Below, one piece after another: positions 8,040 through 16,116 of a DNA stretch of 41,108 bases. The position numbers and the translations under genes were made by a program. The notes below the pieces were generated by a model. That model made no database searches. It worked only from the letters and a program-made list of their open reading frames with translations, and was not told where the DNA came from. Numbering within the stretch: position 1 is the first letter of the stretch; each line of letters opens with the position of its first letter. This DNA comes from Deltaproteobacteria bacterium (lineage in GTDB: Bacteria > Desulfobacterota > Syntrophia > Syntrophales > UBA5619): contig JAPLJW010000127.1 in assembly GCA_026388365.1 (NCBI GenBank), positions 1 through 41,108 on the forward strand, written 5' to 3'.

Positions 8040-9728
8040 ATGAATCCAAACAGCCGTATCCTCAGACTTTTGCAGAAAAGGGTCCTGATTCTGGACGGCG
8101 CAATGGGAACGGAACTCCACAAGCGGGGATTGCCCCCGGGCATCTGTCCGGAGGCCTGGTGCCTCGACCATCCGGAGGCGGTCGGGGAGATCCATGCGGC
8201 CTACCGGGAGGCCGGGGCGGACATCGTTTACACATCGACCTTTGGGGCGAACCGGCTCAAAATGGGTCAGTTCGGCTTGACGAACGTCCGCGAGACGAAC
8301 CGGTTTCTCGCCGAAATCGCGGTCAGGGCCGCGGGCGGGGGGCTCGTCGCCGGTGATATCGGCCCCACCGGCCATTTTGTCGAGCCTTTCGGCGATATCC
8401 TCTTCGAAGATTCCGTCGCGCTCTTCCGGGAGCAGGCGCAGGGGCTCCTGGAGGGTGGCGTCGATCTCTTTGTCATCGAAACGATGATGGACATCCAGGA
8501 GGCGCGGGCCGCCCTGATTGCGGTCCGCGACATCTCCGACCTCTTCTGCATGGTGACCATGACCTATGAAAAACACGGCCGGACGCTTAACGGCACCGAT
8601 CCCGTGTCGGCACTGGTCACCCTCCAGAGCCTGGGGGCAAATGCCGTCGGCTGCAACTGCTCCGCAGGGCCGGAGGGGATGTTCGAGCTGATCGCCGCCA
8701 TGAAACCCCACGCCACCGTTCCCCTCGTTGCCAAACCGAACGCGGGCCTGCCGAAACTGGTCGGGGACGCCACGGTCTTCGACCTGGATGCCGCCGGTTT
8801 CGCCGGCTTCGGGGGACCGCTTGCAGCCGCCGGCGCGAATCTCTTGGGCGGCTGCTGCGGGACAACGCCGGCCCATATCCGGGCGCTCCGGGATGCCCTG
8901 ACCGCCGTGAAGCCGGTCACCCCGCGCCATCGCGCTTTGGCCGCGGCAAGTTCGACCCGCAACGCCGTGATTCTCGAAGAGGGAAGATCCCTCACGGTCG
9001 TCGGCGGGCGGCTGAACGCGGCGGAGAACGAGGCCGTGCGCCAGGGGCTCCTGAGCGGAGATCCGGGACCGGCCCGGCAGACGGCGCGGGCGCAGGAAAA
9101 GGAGGGGGCGCAGATTCTCCTGCTGAAGGTCGGTGCGGCCGGAGTCGACGAAACGGAGGCCACCCGCCAGATCCTGGAGCAGCTCGCCCCGACGACACGT
9201 TCTTCTTTTCTCCTCGCTGCCGAACGGGTCGAGACGGTCGGGCAGATGCTCCGCTTCTATCCCGGCCGTCTCCTGGTCCACGTCGCCGGGGAGGAAGCAT
9301 CAACGGCGCTCCTGCCTGTCATTGCGAAATACGGGGCGATACCGGTCCTTTGTATCGCGACGACGGGCGGGATGCCGGCGGACCGGGCGGGGGTCCGCAA
9401 GGCCATCACCGACGCCCGGGCCCATGGTTTTGCGAAGGAGGAGATCGTCATAGATTGTACGCCCCCGGCGCAGAATCCGGAGGCTCTCCGGGCGGCGCTC
9501 GGAATGATTGGCTGGTGCGCGCAAAGCCTCGGCTGCCGGACGCTCCTCGACCTCACCGGTGTCGGGAAAGGACTGCCGGAGCAGCCGTGGCTTCAGGCAT
9601 CCATCCTGGCCGCGGCGCAGGCCTTGGGCCTGACACTGGCCGTTGTCGATCCCGGGACGGCGGAACTCATGCAGATTTGTGCGGCGGGCAATCTCCTTCG
9701 GGGGAATTCTTTAAACTCAAAATCATGA
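8040..9728 (+). CDS. MetH-like homocysteine S-methyltransferase lacking B12 domain
   Basis: 562-residue protein equivalent to the first two modules of cobalamin-dependent methionine synthase. Residues about 1-300 form the homocysteine S-methyltransferase barrel, with DGAMGTEL near the start and zinc ligands Cys207 (GCNCSAGP), Cys272 and Cys273 (GGCCGT). Residues about 320-555 resemble the pterin-binding barrel, but the usual ERTNxTGS opening is replaced by GGRLNAAENE, so methyltetrahydrofolate binding is doubtful. No cap or cobalamin-binding module (DxHxxG) follows. The ATG at 8040 is preceded by GGGAGGAGATC. It may work with a separate corrinoid protein or use another methyl donor. A decayed or truncated methionine synthase is the alternative. 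Confidence 0.8.
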   Translation: MNPNSRILRLLQKRVLILDGAMGTELHKRGLPPGICPEAWCLDHPEAVGEIHAAYREAGADIVYTSTFGANRLKMGQFGLTNVRETNRFLAEIAVRAAGGGLVAGDIGPTGHFVEPFGDILFEDSVALFREQAQGLLEGGVDLFVIETMMDIQEARAALIAVRDISDLFCMVTMTYEKHGRTLNGTDPVSALVTLQSLGANAVGCNCSAGPEGMFELIAAMKPHATVPLVAKPNAGLPKLVGDATVFDLDAAGFAGFGGPLAAAGANLLGGCCGTTPAHIRALRDALTAVKPVTPRHRALAAASSTRNAVILEEGRSLTVVGGRLNAAENEAVRQGLLSGDPGPARQTARAQEKEGAQILLLKVGAAGVDETEATRQILEQLAPTTRSSFLLAAERVETVGQMLRFYPGRLLVHVAGEEASTALLPVIAKYGAIPVLCIATTGGMPADRAGVRKAITDARAHGFAKEEIVIDCTPPAQNPEALRAALGMIGWCAQSLGCRTLLDLTGVGKGLPEQPWLQASILAAAQALGLTLAVVDPGTAELMQICAAGNLLRGNSLNSKS

Positions 9729-9855
9729 GCCTTCATGAAACCAAGTACGCTTTGGTCGGATGAACCTGATTTCTATTCTCGGGTACGTTAATCAAATCTA
9801 TGTAGATTGAGTCAGAAAGCTTTGGACTGTCAAGATCCATGAGGAAGATTGAAAA

Positions 9856-10800
9856 ATGAAATCAAAGACCGCAGTTTTAGCCATCGGAGGCAACTCTTTA
9901 ATAAAAAGTAAGAACCATGTTTCTCTGGCGTGGCAGTATGAAGCCGTGAAGGAGACCGCGAAGTACATCGCCGATCTCATCGCCGAGGGTCTGAACATTG
10001 TTGTAACCCATGGGAATGGCCCGCAGGTCGGTTTTATCTACCGAAGAGGCGAACTCGCCCGGAACGAGCTTCCGCTGATCCCTCTGGACATCTGCGGGGC
10101 CGACACCCAGGGAGCGATCGGCTACATGATTCAGAAGGCCCTGCGGAACGAGTTTCGCAGGCGAGGCATGGCAAGGAAGGCGGTCACCGTGGTGACCCAG
10201 ACCGTTGTGGACAAGGATGATCCGTCCTTTACGAACCCCACCAAGCCGATCGGTTCCTTTATGTCTGGACAAGAGGCTACGGCCAACAGGAAAGAATTCG
10301 GATGGCAGATCGTCGAGGATGCGGGGCGGGGTTTCCGGCGGGTGGTCCCATCGCCATTACCCAAAGAGATCCTTGAATTGGATGTGATCAAGTCTCTCGT
10401 GGAAAGCGGGTACATTGTGGTTGCATCCGGAGGGGGCGGCGTCCCGGTAGTTTGGAATGAACAAGGGGAACTCGAAGGTGTTGAAGCTGTCATTGACAAA
10501 GATCTCGCCTCTGCCCTCTTGGCCAACAAATTAGGCGCCGATACGCTCATCATTTCGACGGCAGTTGACACCGTTTGCCTGAACTTCGGTCAGGAAAACC
10601 AGAAACCGATCAGACGCGCAACCCTCTCCGAAATAAAAGGCTATCTCAGTGAAGGGCATTTCAAACCCGGATCGATGAAGCCCAAGATCGAGGCCATCAT
10701 CCAATTTTTGGAAAGGGGAGGAAAGAAGGCTATCATCACCACCCCGGATAACCTTTTAAAAGCGGTTATGGGGGAATGGGGAACTACGATTGTGCCATGA
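9856..10800 (+). CDS. arcC: Carbamate kinase
   Basis: 314-residue amino-acid-kinase-fold enzyme that interconverts carbamoyl phosphate + ADP and ATP + carbamate. The N-terminal AIGGNSLI, VVTHGNGPQVG near residues 49-59, VASGGGGVPVV near 192-202, the DKDLASALLANKLGAD segment and the closing ITTPDNLLKAVMGEWGT are all typical. Full family length. GAGGAAG upstream is the likely ribosome-binding site. It stands at the edge of a locus with two carbamoyltransferases, a hydantoinase-like amidohydrolase and an ABC importer, which suggests substrate-level ATP formation from carbamoyl phosphate. It is separated from the rest of that set by two minus-strand genes. Confidence 0.93.
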   Translation: MKSKTAVLAIGGNSLIKSKNHVSLAWQYEAVKETAKYIADLIAEGLNIVVTHGNGPQVGFIYRRGELARNELPLIPLDICGADTQGAIGYMIQKALRNEFRRRGMARKAVTVVTQTVVDKDDPSFTNPTKPIGSFMSGQEATANRKEFGWQIVEDAGRGFRRVVPSPLPKEILELDVIKSLVESGYIVVASGGGGVPVVWNEQGELEGVEAVIDKDLASALLANKLGADTLIISTAVDTVCLNFGQENQKPIRRATLSEIKGYLSEGHFKPGSMKPKIEAIIQFLERGGKKAIITTPDNLLKAVMGEWGTTIVP

Positions 10801-10850
10801 GCGCCGCGTTTCGAGAGACTATGATTGCAAGGAGACCTATTCCATTCGAG

Positions 10851-11477
10851 TTACCGGAATATAGGTAAGATATCTTCAATCAAATCGATAATATAATCTG
10901 GATTGCAATCTTTAATATTCTTTCCAAGTGATCCATAAGTAACGCCTATAGTTCTAATACCCGCATTCCTTCCTGCTTCTATATCCACTGTTATATCGCC
11001 CATCATGATCGCTTGTTGTGGTTTTATGGATAGTTTTTCCATTGCTAAAAATAGTGCTTCAGGATCAGGTTTGTGGTTCATAACATCATCCCCGGTAACA
11101 ATAGCATCGAAATAATTGGATATTCCAGCATTATCCAGCATTAATCGGCAATTTCTTGTTCTCGTGCTAACAACCGCGATTTTTATACCCATGGTTTTTA
11201 ATTCTTTGAGGGTATCGGATACACCCGGAAATAAAGTTGCCAATTGTAAATTAGCCTCTTGAAAATCACCGTGTTCTTTCATGAAATCGGCCACATCCGC
11301 CCGTGAAGTCAGAATCCGATAAGACTCCATTAACGATTTTCCTATTGTGGCTTCAATCCCAGCAATAGTATGAGGAATATGATGGTTGGATAATACAATA
11401 TCAAAAGCAGAGACAATGAGACCGTGAGTATTTAAAAGAGTGCCGTCAACATCTGACAACAGGGCTTCAATTTTCAT
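10851..11477 (-). CDS. HAD-superfamily phosphatase, phosphoglycolate phosphatase-like
   Basis: 208-residue HAD hydrolase of the Gph/PpaX type. Motif I is SDVDGTLLNTHG (nucleophile Asp9, acid Asp11), the cap domain spans about 17-85, motif II is VVSTRTRN, motif III is the lysine in NHKPDPEAL, and motif IV is MMGDITVDIEAGRNAG. It dephosphorylates a small phosphorylated metabolite that the sequence does not define. The gene is strikingly AT-richer than everything around it, with many ATA, AAT and TTA codons, which suggests recent transfer. The start has only a weak AAAGG upstream. It shares its strand with aroM, but a terminator stands between them. It converges with arcC. Confidence 0.85.
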   Translation of the reverse strand: MKIEALLSDVDGTLLNTHGLIVSAFDIVLSNHHIPHTIAGIEATIGKSLMESYRILTSRADVADFMKEHGDFQEANLQLATLFPGVSDTLKELKTMGIKIAVVSTRTRNCRLMLDNAGISNYFDAIVTGDDVMNHKPDPEALFLAMEKLSIKPQQAIMMGDITVDIEAGRNAGIRTIGVTYGSLGKNIKDCNPDYIIDLIEDILPIFR

Positions 11478-11572
11478 ATATCAATGACCTTTCGCAGGTG
11501 CAAAATTTATGTAATAAATTGTAATTATAATTATGATAGCGCCACAAAGCGTGGTATTTGTCCGGCGCCGCT

Positions 11573-11604
11573 CAAACAAACCCCCAGGAGCCGATCCCCT
11601 GGGG
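11573..11604 (-). terminator. Rho-independent terminator downstream of aroM
   Basis: Read on the minus strand, CCCCAGG and CCTGGGG (plus-strand 11598-11604 and 11582-11588) form a 7-bp GC stem with a 9-nt loop, followed by a T-rich tail (TTTGTTT on the minus strand). It lies about 90 bp after the aroM stop codon. The other half of the 215-bp gap (11478-11570) is AT-rich and probably holds the HAD gene promoter, though no clean -35/-10 pair is visible. Confidence 0.65.
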
Positions 11605-11692
11605 ACTCAGCTGCGGGGTTGGTGGAGAGAATGGTGCTGGCGACCCGGCGTGCCTCTCCAGGAGGGGAGCGGGTCGATCGAGCCGACAGGCG

Positions 11693-12367
11693 TTATTCGA
11701 GAAGTTCCCCGATTACACGGGCCACCAACGAATTGGAAAGCAGCACGGGCTTTCCCGAACCGCACCGCAGCGCCGTCGCGTGGGCGCGGTTGAAACCCAG
11801 GCAGTAAAGGATCAGGAGATCACAACCAGCCGCATTGAGTTCGCCGATGGCCTGCTTCATCGCTTCCTCTCCGCCATAAGGCGACGCTACGCTGATCGTC
11901 AACTGCGGGGTCATGGGCAAGAAGGTCTCCTGCGCCCACTGTCGCTGCTCCTCGATGGGGATCACGACCCCCAATCGATTGCGGTCGGTGACCAGCCCCG
12001 CCACGCACTTGTCCACCACGCGCTTCGGTTGCACCACCAAGCACCGCGAGGGGAACTCCGGAAAGGGTCCGACGCACAAGAGCAGAATCAACGATACACC
12101 GCGCTCGTTCAGTGCGGTTACCGCCGCCGCCAGGCGAGGCAACAATTTCTCCTTGGCCACGACCACCTCGGTCCCGTCCGCCATCCGGGTGGTCAGGGCA
12201 AGCATGCCTGCCTGGGGGGCGTATTGCTTCACCTGAGCCAACGTGAGGCCGTCCAACGCGCCCATCTCGCAAACCTCCACATCGACGCAGAACCGGGCGG
12301 TGATATCCGCCACGACGTCCGTTCGCGGAGATTGTCCGATCGTCAGAATCCCTATTTTTTTTCGCAC
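11693..12367 (-). CDS. aroM: AroM family protein
   Basis: 224-residue soluble protein of the AroM family, recognised from the opening KIGILTIGQSPRTDVV and the internal EVCEMGALDGLT. Its biochemical role is not established. Two cysteines lie in similar hydrophobic contexts, Cys98 in ILLLCVGPFPEF and Cys189 in LLILYCLGFN. This is reminiscent of the paired cysteines of Asp/Glu/hydantoin racemases. A racemase role beside the hydantoinase and carbamoyltransferases is attractive but unproven. The start is GTG at 12367, with GGGAG a few bases upstream. A promoter reading TTGACA-17-TATCCT lies upstream on the same strand. It is divergent from the ABC importer operon. Confidence 0.85.
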   Translation of the reverse strand: MRKKIGILTIGQSPRTDVVADITARFCVDVEVCEMGALDGLTLAQVKQYAPQAGMLALTTRMADGTEVVVAKEKLLPRLAAAVTALNERGVSLILLLCVGPFPEFPSRCLVVQPKRVVDKCVAGLVTDRNRLGVVIPIEEQRQWAQETFLPMTPQLTISVASPYGGEEAMKQAIGELNAAGCDLLILYCLGFNRAHATALRCGSGKPVLLSNSLVARVIGELLE

Positions 12368-12468
12368 CTGAACTCCCTTTTTTCGAGCCGAGTGATCGCC
12401 CCGAGCACCTTCTCCGCCGTGAGAAATTCGACTGCATCCCTCAGGGCGTAATCTGATAAGAACCTCAT
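12352..12468 (-). CDS. Possible 38-codon upstream ORF overlapping aroM start
   Basis: A short frame starting ATG at 12468 and ending TAG at 12352-12354 would encode 38 mostly charged and hydrophobic residues (begins MRFLSDYALRDA, ends REFRCEKK). It overlaps the aroM GTG by 16 bp in another frame. The start lies only about 4 bases after the expected transcription start of the aroM promoter, and no ribosome-binding site precedes it, so translation would have to be leaderless. It could couple to or regulate aroM, or be chance. I do not recognise the product. Confidence 0.25.
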   Translation of the reverse strand: MRFLSDYALRDAVEFLTAEKVLGAITRLEKREFRCEKK

Positions 12469-12478
12469 GTCGGACGCA

Positions 12479-12507
12479 AGGATAAGAGAAGCATCCTTGT
12501 CTGTCAA
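12479..12507 (-). promoter_or_regulatory. Sigma70-type promoter for aroM
   Basis: On the minus strand a perfect TTGACA (plus-strand 12502-12507) is followed after exactly 17 bp by TATCCT (12479-12484). A short inverted repeat, AAGGG/CCCTT at 12506-12524, touches the -35 box and could bind a regulator. Confidence 0.6.
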
Positions 12508-12550
12508 GGGGATTTTATTCCCTTTTGATCACTCGTCGGGTAACGTTCTA

Positions 12551-12570
12551 TGAGGGGCAATGAGGGGCAA
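12551..12570. repeat. Tandem 10-bp repeat between divergent promoters
   Basis: TGAGGGGCAA occurs twice in perfect tandem, halfway between the aroM and ABC importer promoters. It is a plausible direct-repeat regulator site. The rest of the 12469-12742 stretch holds the two promoters, the inverted repeat at 12586-12604 and AT-rich leader DNA, and no gene. Confidence 0.5.
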
Positions 12571-12585
12571 TTCGCTTCTGAAATT

Positions 12586-12626
12586 TTGTCATTTTTTTTG
12601 ACAAAGGATGTCCGTTTGGGTATAGT
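12586..12626 (+). promoter_or_regulatory. Strong sigma70-type promoter and operator for ABC importer operon
   Basis: TTGACA at 12598-12603, a 17-bp spacer and TATAGT at 12621-12626 match the consensus closely. An inverted repeat TTGTCA (12586-12591) / TGACAA (12599-12604), with a 7-T spacer, overlaps the -35 box and looks like a repressor site. It stands 116 bp before the start codon of the first transporter gene. Confidence 0.7.
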
Positions 12627-12742
12627 TGTAAAAAATATATTGATAATTAGTTGTCATGGAATAACAAACAATAAATTCGACATAGAAAAACGTTTCCTTG
12701 TGGTGTAATTGGGGGCGATCTCAAACCAGAGGAGAAAAGGTC

Positions 12743-13597
12743 TTGCAAATCATTCTGAACGGAATTTTCTTGGGTGCCATCTATGCCAACATCGCCGTAG
12801 GCTTTTCCTTGGCTTGGGGCGTAATGGATGTCATCAATGTCGCGCATGGAACCATGATCGTCGTCGGTGCTTTCGTCACCTTTTTCCTTTTCAAATACTG
12901 CGGCCTTGATCCTTTCTTGAGTATTCCTTTTTCCATGTTTATCCTTTTTTTTATAGGTTACTACTCCCAGAAATATCTTCTGAATTTCGTCGTTAAGGTA
13001 GGAATATTCTTAAGCCTGATACTGACCTTTGGATTAGATTTGGTATTGATTAATGTGGTTCTGTTGATCTTTACAGGGGATTACCGTTCCGTTACAACCG
13101 CCTATTCCGGAACCCATTTCCAGTTGGGCGCCATCATCATCCCTTATATTCGTCTGGCCATTCTCGGAATTTGTGTTCTTTTAACTGGCCTCCTTCAAAT
13201 CTTCTTGATAAAAACCCGAACGGGAAATGCCATAAGGGCCACATCGCAAAACAGACAGGCCGCTGAAATCATGGGCATCAATGTGGCCAAGATTTACTCG
13301 ATTACCCTTGGAGTCAGTGCCGCCCTTGCAGGAGCCTGCGGATCGCTGATCTCCATGGTTCAATCCTTCACCCCGTTTGAGGGCGGGTTCTTCATCATGA
13401 AGGCCTTCATCATCTGCGTTTTAGGTGGTCTCGGAAATGTATATGGGGCAATCATTGGAGGTCTCATTCTCGGCGTTGTCGAAACCATAGGCGCAACGGT
13501 CTTTGGAACTGGTTTTCAGGAAGCGATCAGCGCCATAATCATGATTCTGGTCCTCGTTTTTATGCCAAAGGGAATTATGGGATCGAAAAACAAATAG
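12743..13597 (+). CDS. livH: Branched-chain-type ABC transporter permease
   Basis: 284-residue inner-membrane permease of the LivH group, first gene of a five-gene importer. The likely start is TTG at 12743: GAGGAG lies at 12730-12735, and the resulting N-terminus (LQIILNGIFLGAIYANIAVGFSLAWGVMDVINVAHG) is exactly the family opening. The ATG at 12698 has no ribosome-binding site. About eight transmembrane segments are seen, and the conserved loop NRQAAEIMGINVAKIYSITLGVSAALAGACG near residues 170-205 contacts the ATPase. Importers of this type take up branched-chain amino acids, amides, urea or other small polar compounds; the neighbouring genes suggest a ureide or carbamoyl compound. Confidence 0.9.
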   Translation: MQIILNGIFLGAIYANIAVGFSLAWGVMDVINVAHGTMIVVGAFVTFFLFKYCGLDPFLSIPFSMFILFFIGYYSQKYLLNFVVKVGIFLSLILTFGLDLVLINVVLLIFTGDYRSVTTAYSGTHFQLGAIIIPYIRLAILGICVLLTGLLQIFLIKTRTGNAIRATSQNRQAAEIMGINVAKIYSITLGVSAALAGACGSLISMVQSFTPFEGGFFIMKAFIICVLGGLGNVYGAIIGGLILGVVETIGATVFGTGFQEAISAIIMILVLVFMPKGIMGSKNK

Positions 13598-13618
13598 CTG
13601 AATAAGGAGCGACCCTTT

Positions 13619-14587
13619 ATGGAGGGGAAGAAACAAAAACTGTTGATCATCGGGATCATCATCGGGTTGGGATTCATGGTGCTTCCCTTGTTCATCGGAG
13701 GATACTGGATCCGGGTGTTGAGTTCGATCTTCATGTATGCCATTATTACCAGTGCCTTAAATATCATTGCCGGGTTTGCAGGATACGCGGCCTTTGGGAA
13801 TATTGTCTTTTTTGGCATTGGGTCCTATACGACGGCCCTGTTGATGCTCCGCGTCGGATGTCCCTGGTGGGCCGGGGTGATCATTGGAGCCATCCTCGCA
13901 GCCATCTTCGCCATCCTCATTGGCCTCCCCCTGCTCAGGTTGCGAGGCCACTATTTTGCAATTGCCACCTTGGGGATCAATCGCGCGGTCGAGCAAATTG
14001 TCTTGGACTGGGGAAGCTTCACCGGAGGAGGAAAAGGCATTACCCTGCCTCTGCCCAACATGGAAATCCAGAATTTTTATGCCATGATCTATTTCATTAT
14101 GTTCGGACTTTTGATCCTGACCATCCTTACGAACTTTTTAATCGCTCGGGGACGTTTGGGATATGCCCTCCGTGCCATCCGGGATAATGAGGATGCCGCA
14201 GAAGCCTCCGGAATTTTCGCACCAACCTGTAAAGTGATCGCATGGACCATCTCTGCCTTTCTTACTGGACTCACGGGCGGCGTCTTTGCCTATTGGTTCA
14301 GTTTTATCGAACCGGCCATGGTCTTTGACATCATGATCGCTGTAAAGGCCTTTGTCATGATGATGCTCGGAGGCGCAGGGACCGTGCTGGGGCCGGTCCT
14401 GGGAGCCTTTCTCCTCGAACTGATCTCAGAAACAGTATGGGGACAATTTTTATGGATTCATATGCTGATACTCGGGATCATTGTCATTGTAGTGGTTATC
14501 TTCATCCCGAGAGGGCTTCTCGAACTCTTCCGCAGAAAGACCTCACTTGTGGCCCTGATCAAGAATATTAAATACCAGTCTGTATGA
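13619..14587 (+). CDS. livM: Branched-chain-type ABC transporter permease
   Basis: 322-residue second permease of the importer. It contains the LivM hallmark GYAAFGNIVFFGIGSYTTALLMLR region near residues 55-80 and the ATPase-contact loop YALRAIRDNEDAAEASGI near 182-199. Around eight to ten hydrophobic segments are present. AAGGAG at 13604-13609 gives a good ribosome-binding site, and the gap to livH is only 21 bp. It pairs with LivH as the heterodimeric membrane channel. Confidence 0.92.
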   Translation: MEGKKQKLLIIGIIIGLGFMVLPLFIGGYWIRVLSSIFMYAIITSALNIIAGFAGYAAFGNIVFFGIGSYTTALLMLRVGCPWWAGVIIGAILAAIFAILIGLPLLRLRGHYFAIATLGINRAVEQIVLDWGSFTGGGKGITLPLPNMEIQNFYAMIYFIMFGLLILTILTNFLIARGRLGYALRAIRDNEDAAEASGIFAPTCKVIAWTISAFLTGLTGGVFAYWFSFIEPAMVFDIMIAVKAFVMMMLGGAGTVLGPVLGAFLLELISETVWGQFLWIHMLILGIIVIVVVIFIPRGLLELFRRKTSLVALIKNIKYQSV

Positions 14588-14594
14588 GGATCGG

Positions 14595-15350
14595 ATGGAT
14601 ATTTTAGAAGGAAAACTCGTTTCAAAATTATTCGGAGCCTTGGCTGCAGTCGATCAGGTCGATTTTCGTCTCCAGCAGGGCGAGATCCTTGGACTGATTG
14701 GTCCCAATGGCGCGGGAAAGACTACTCTGGTCAATCTGGTTACAGGGATTTACCCCATCACCCATGGTGAAATACTGTTTGAGGCAAAAAAAATCGACGG
14801 ATTGAAACCCGCTGTGCTTGCCCGAATGGGGATTGCCAGAACCTTTCAGATTGTGAAGCCCTTCCCCGGGATGACCGTCCGTGAAAATGTGGTCATCGGT
14901 TCCCTCTTTGGGAAAGGGGGGACTGAGCGCAAGACCAAGATGGCTTTTCGGGAGGCAGACCGCTGGATCGAGTTTGTCCATCTTCAAGATTATCGAAATG
15001 CCTCCGTGGATCAGATCAATATTTCCCTTCGTAAACGGATGGACCTTGCCAAGGCCTTGGCCATGTGCCCCAGTGTGCTGATGCTCGATGAGGTCATGGC
15101 CGGAATCAATACAAAGGACATTGAAGAGATGATGGCCTTGGTCACCCGAATAAACCAGGAGCTCGGAATCACTCTGCTCGTCATCGAACATGTGATGAAA
15201 GCCGTGATGGGCCTCTGCCATCGGTTAATGGTCCTTCATCATGGAAAGAAGATTGCCGATGGAACCCCTCAGGAGATCGTTCGGGATGACCGTGTAATTG
15301 AAGCCTATTTGGGGGAGAGATATGCAAAGGCCCAACGGGGGGGGAGGTAA
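14595..15350 (+). CDS. livG: ABC transporter ATP-binding protein, LivG type
   Basis: 251-residue ATPase. Walker A is GPNGAGKT near residues 35-42, the Q-loop is near RTFQIVKPFPGMT, and the Walker B region reads VLMLDEVMAGINTKD. The usual LSGGQ-like signature is replaced by INISLRKRMDLAKAL. The combination of an RKR signature with DEVMAG instead of DEPxAG is a known divergent LivG subgroup rather than a sign of inactivity. The C-terminal IEAYLGERY matches the LivG ending. It starts 7 bp after livM, and livF follows after 1 bp. Confidence 0.92.
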   Translation: MDILEGKLVSKLFGALAAVDQVDFRLQQGEILGLIGPNGAGKTTLVNLVTGIYPITHGEILFEAKKIDGLKPAVLARMGIARTFQIVKPFPGMTVRENVVIGSLFGKGGTERKTKMAFREADRWIEFVHLQDYRNASVDQINISLRKRMDLAKALAMCPSVLMLDEVMAGINTKDIEEMMALVTRINQELGITLLVIEHVMKAVMGLCHRLMVLHHGKKIADGTPQEIVRDDRVIEAYLGERYAKAQRGGR

Positions 15351-15351
15351 G

Positions 15352-16062
15352 ATGCTCCTCGAAACCCGTAAATTGAATATCGGATACGGCGACATTCAGG
15401 TTCTTTGGGATATCCATCTCAGAATTGACGAAGGAGAGATTGTTGCCCTCGCAGGTTCCAATGGGGCAGGAAAAACGACGCTATTCAAAGCCCTTTTGGG
15501 TGTCCTAAAACCCCTCTCCGGGGAGATCCTGTTCGAGGACAAGAATATCTCATCCCTTCGGCCCTACCAAAGGGTCCCGCTGGGCATCTCCCTGGTTCCT
15601 GAAGGCAGGGAACTTTTCTACTGGATGGAGGTTGAAGAAAACATCCTCATGGGAGCCTACGTAAGGTCGGATGCAAATGGAATCCGGAAAGACCTCGAAT
15701 GGATCTACAGCCTCTTCCCGGTCCTCTATGAACGGAAGCATCAGCAAGCCGGGACCCTTTCCGGAGGGGAGCAGCAGATGTGTGCGATCGCCCGTGGATT
15801 GATGGCGAATCCCAAACTCCTCCTGCTGGACGAACTCTCCCTGGGGCTGGCCCCGGTGATGGTTGACCGTTTGGTCCATGCCATTCGAGAGATTCATCGT
15901 CTCAGGAAAATCTCGATATTTCTCGTCGAGCAGGATATCCAGACGGCCTTTGAACTGGCAAGCCGGGGATATGTGATTGAAACCGGGAAGATCATCGCAG
16001 CCGATATTTCAGAGAATCTGCTCAGGGATAACCGGATCCGTGAAGCATACCTGGGAATTTGA
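15352..16062 (+). CDS. livF: ABC transporter ATP-binding protein, LivF type
   Basis: 236-residue ATPase with all canonical motifs: Walker A GSNGAGKT near residues 36-43, the LivF-type PEGRELFYWMEVEENI after the Q-loop, signature LSGGEQQM, Walker B LLLLDELSLGLAP and the switch region FLVEQDIQTAFELA. The ATG at 15352 is chosen because a strong GGGGAGG precedes it and it starts one base after the livG stop; a longer frame from 15298 would overlap livG. The two ATPases power the LivHM channel. Confidence 0.93.
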   Translation: MLLETRKLNIGYGDIQVLWDIHLRIDEGEIVALAGSNGAGKTTLFKALLGVLKPLSGEILFEDKNISSLRPYQRVPLGISLVPEGRELFYWMEVEENILMGAYVRSDANGIRKDLEWIYSLFPVLYERKHQQAGTLSGGEQQMCAIARGLMANPKLLLLDELSLGLAPVMVDRLVHAIREIHRLRKISIFLVEQDIQTAFELASRGYVIETGKIIAADISENLLRDNRIREAYLGI

Positions 16063-16116
16063 AATACGGACCTAAGGGTATGGACACGCTATTCTAAACG
16101 AAAAGGAGGGAGATTT

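Noticed and set aside
9735..9791. Short ORF after the MetH-like gene (MKPSTLWSDEPDFYSRVR)
   Set aside because: Only 18 codons, no ribosome-binding site and no recognisable family. It could be an IS remnant, but the evidence is too thin.
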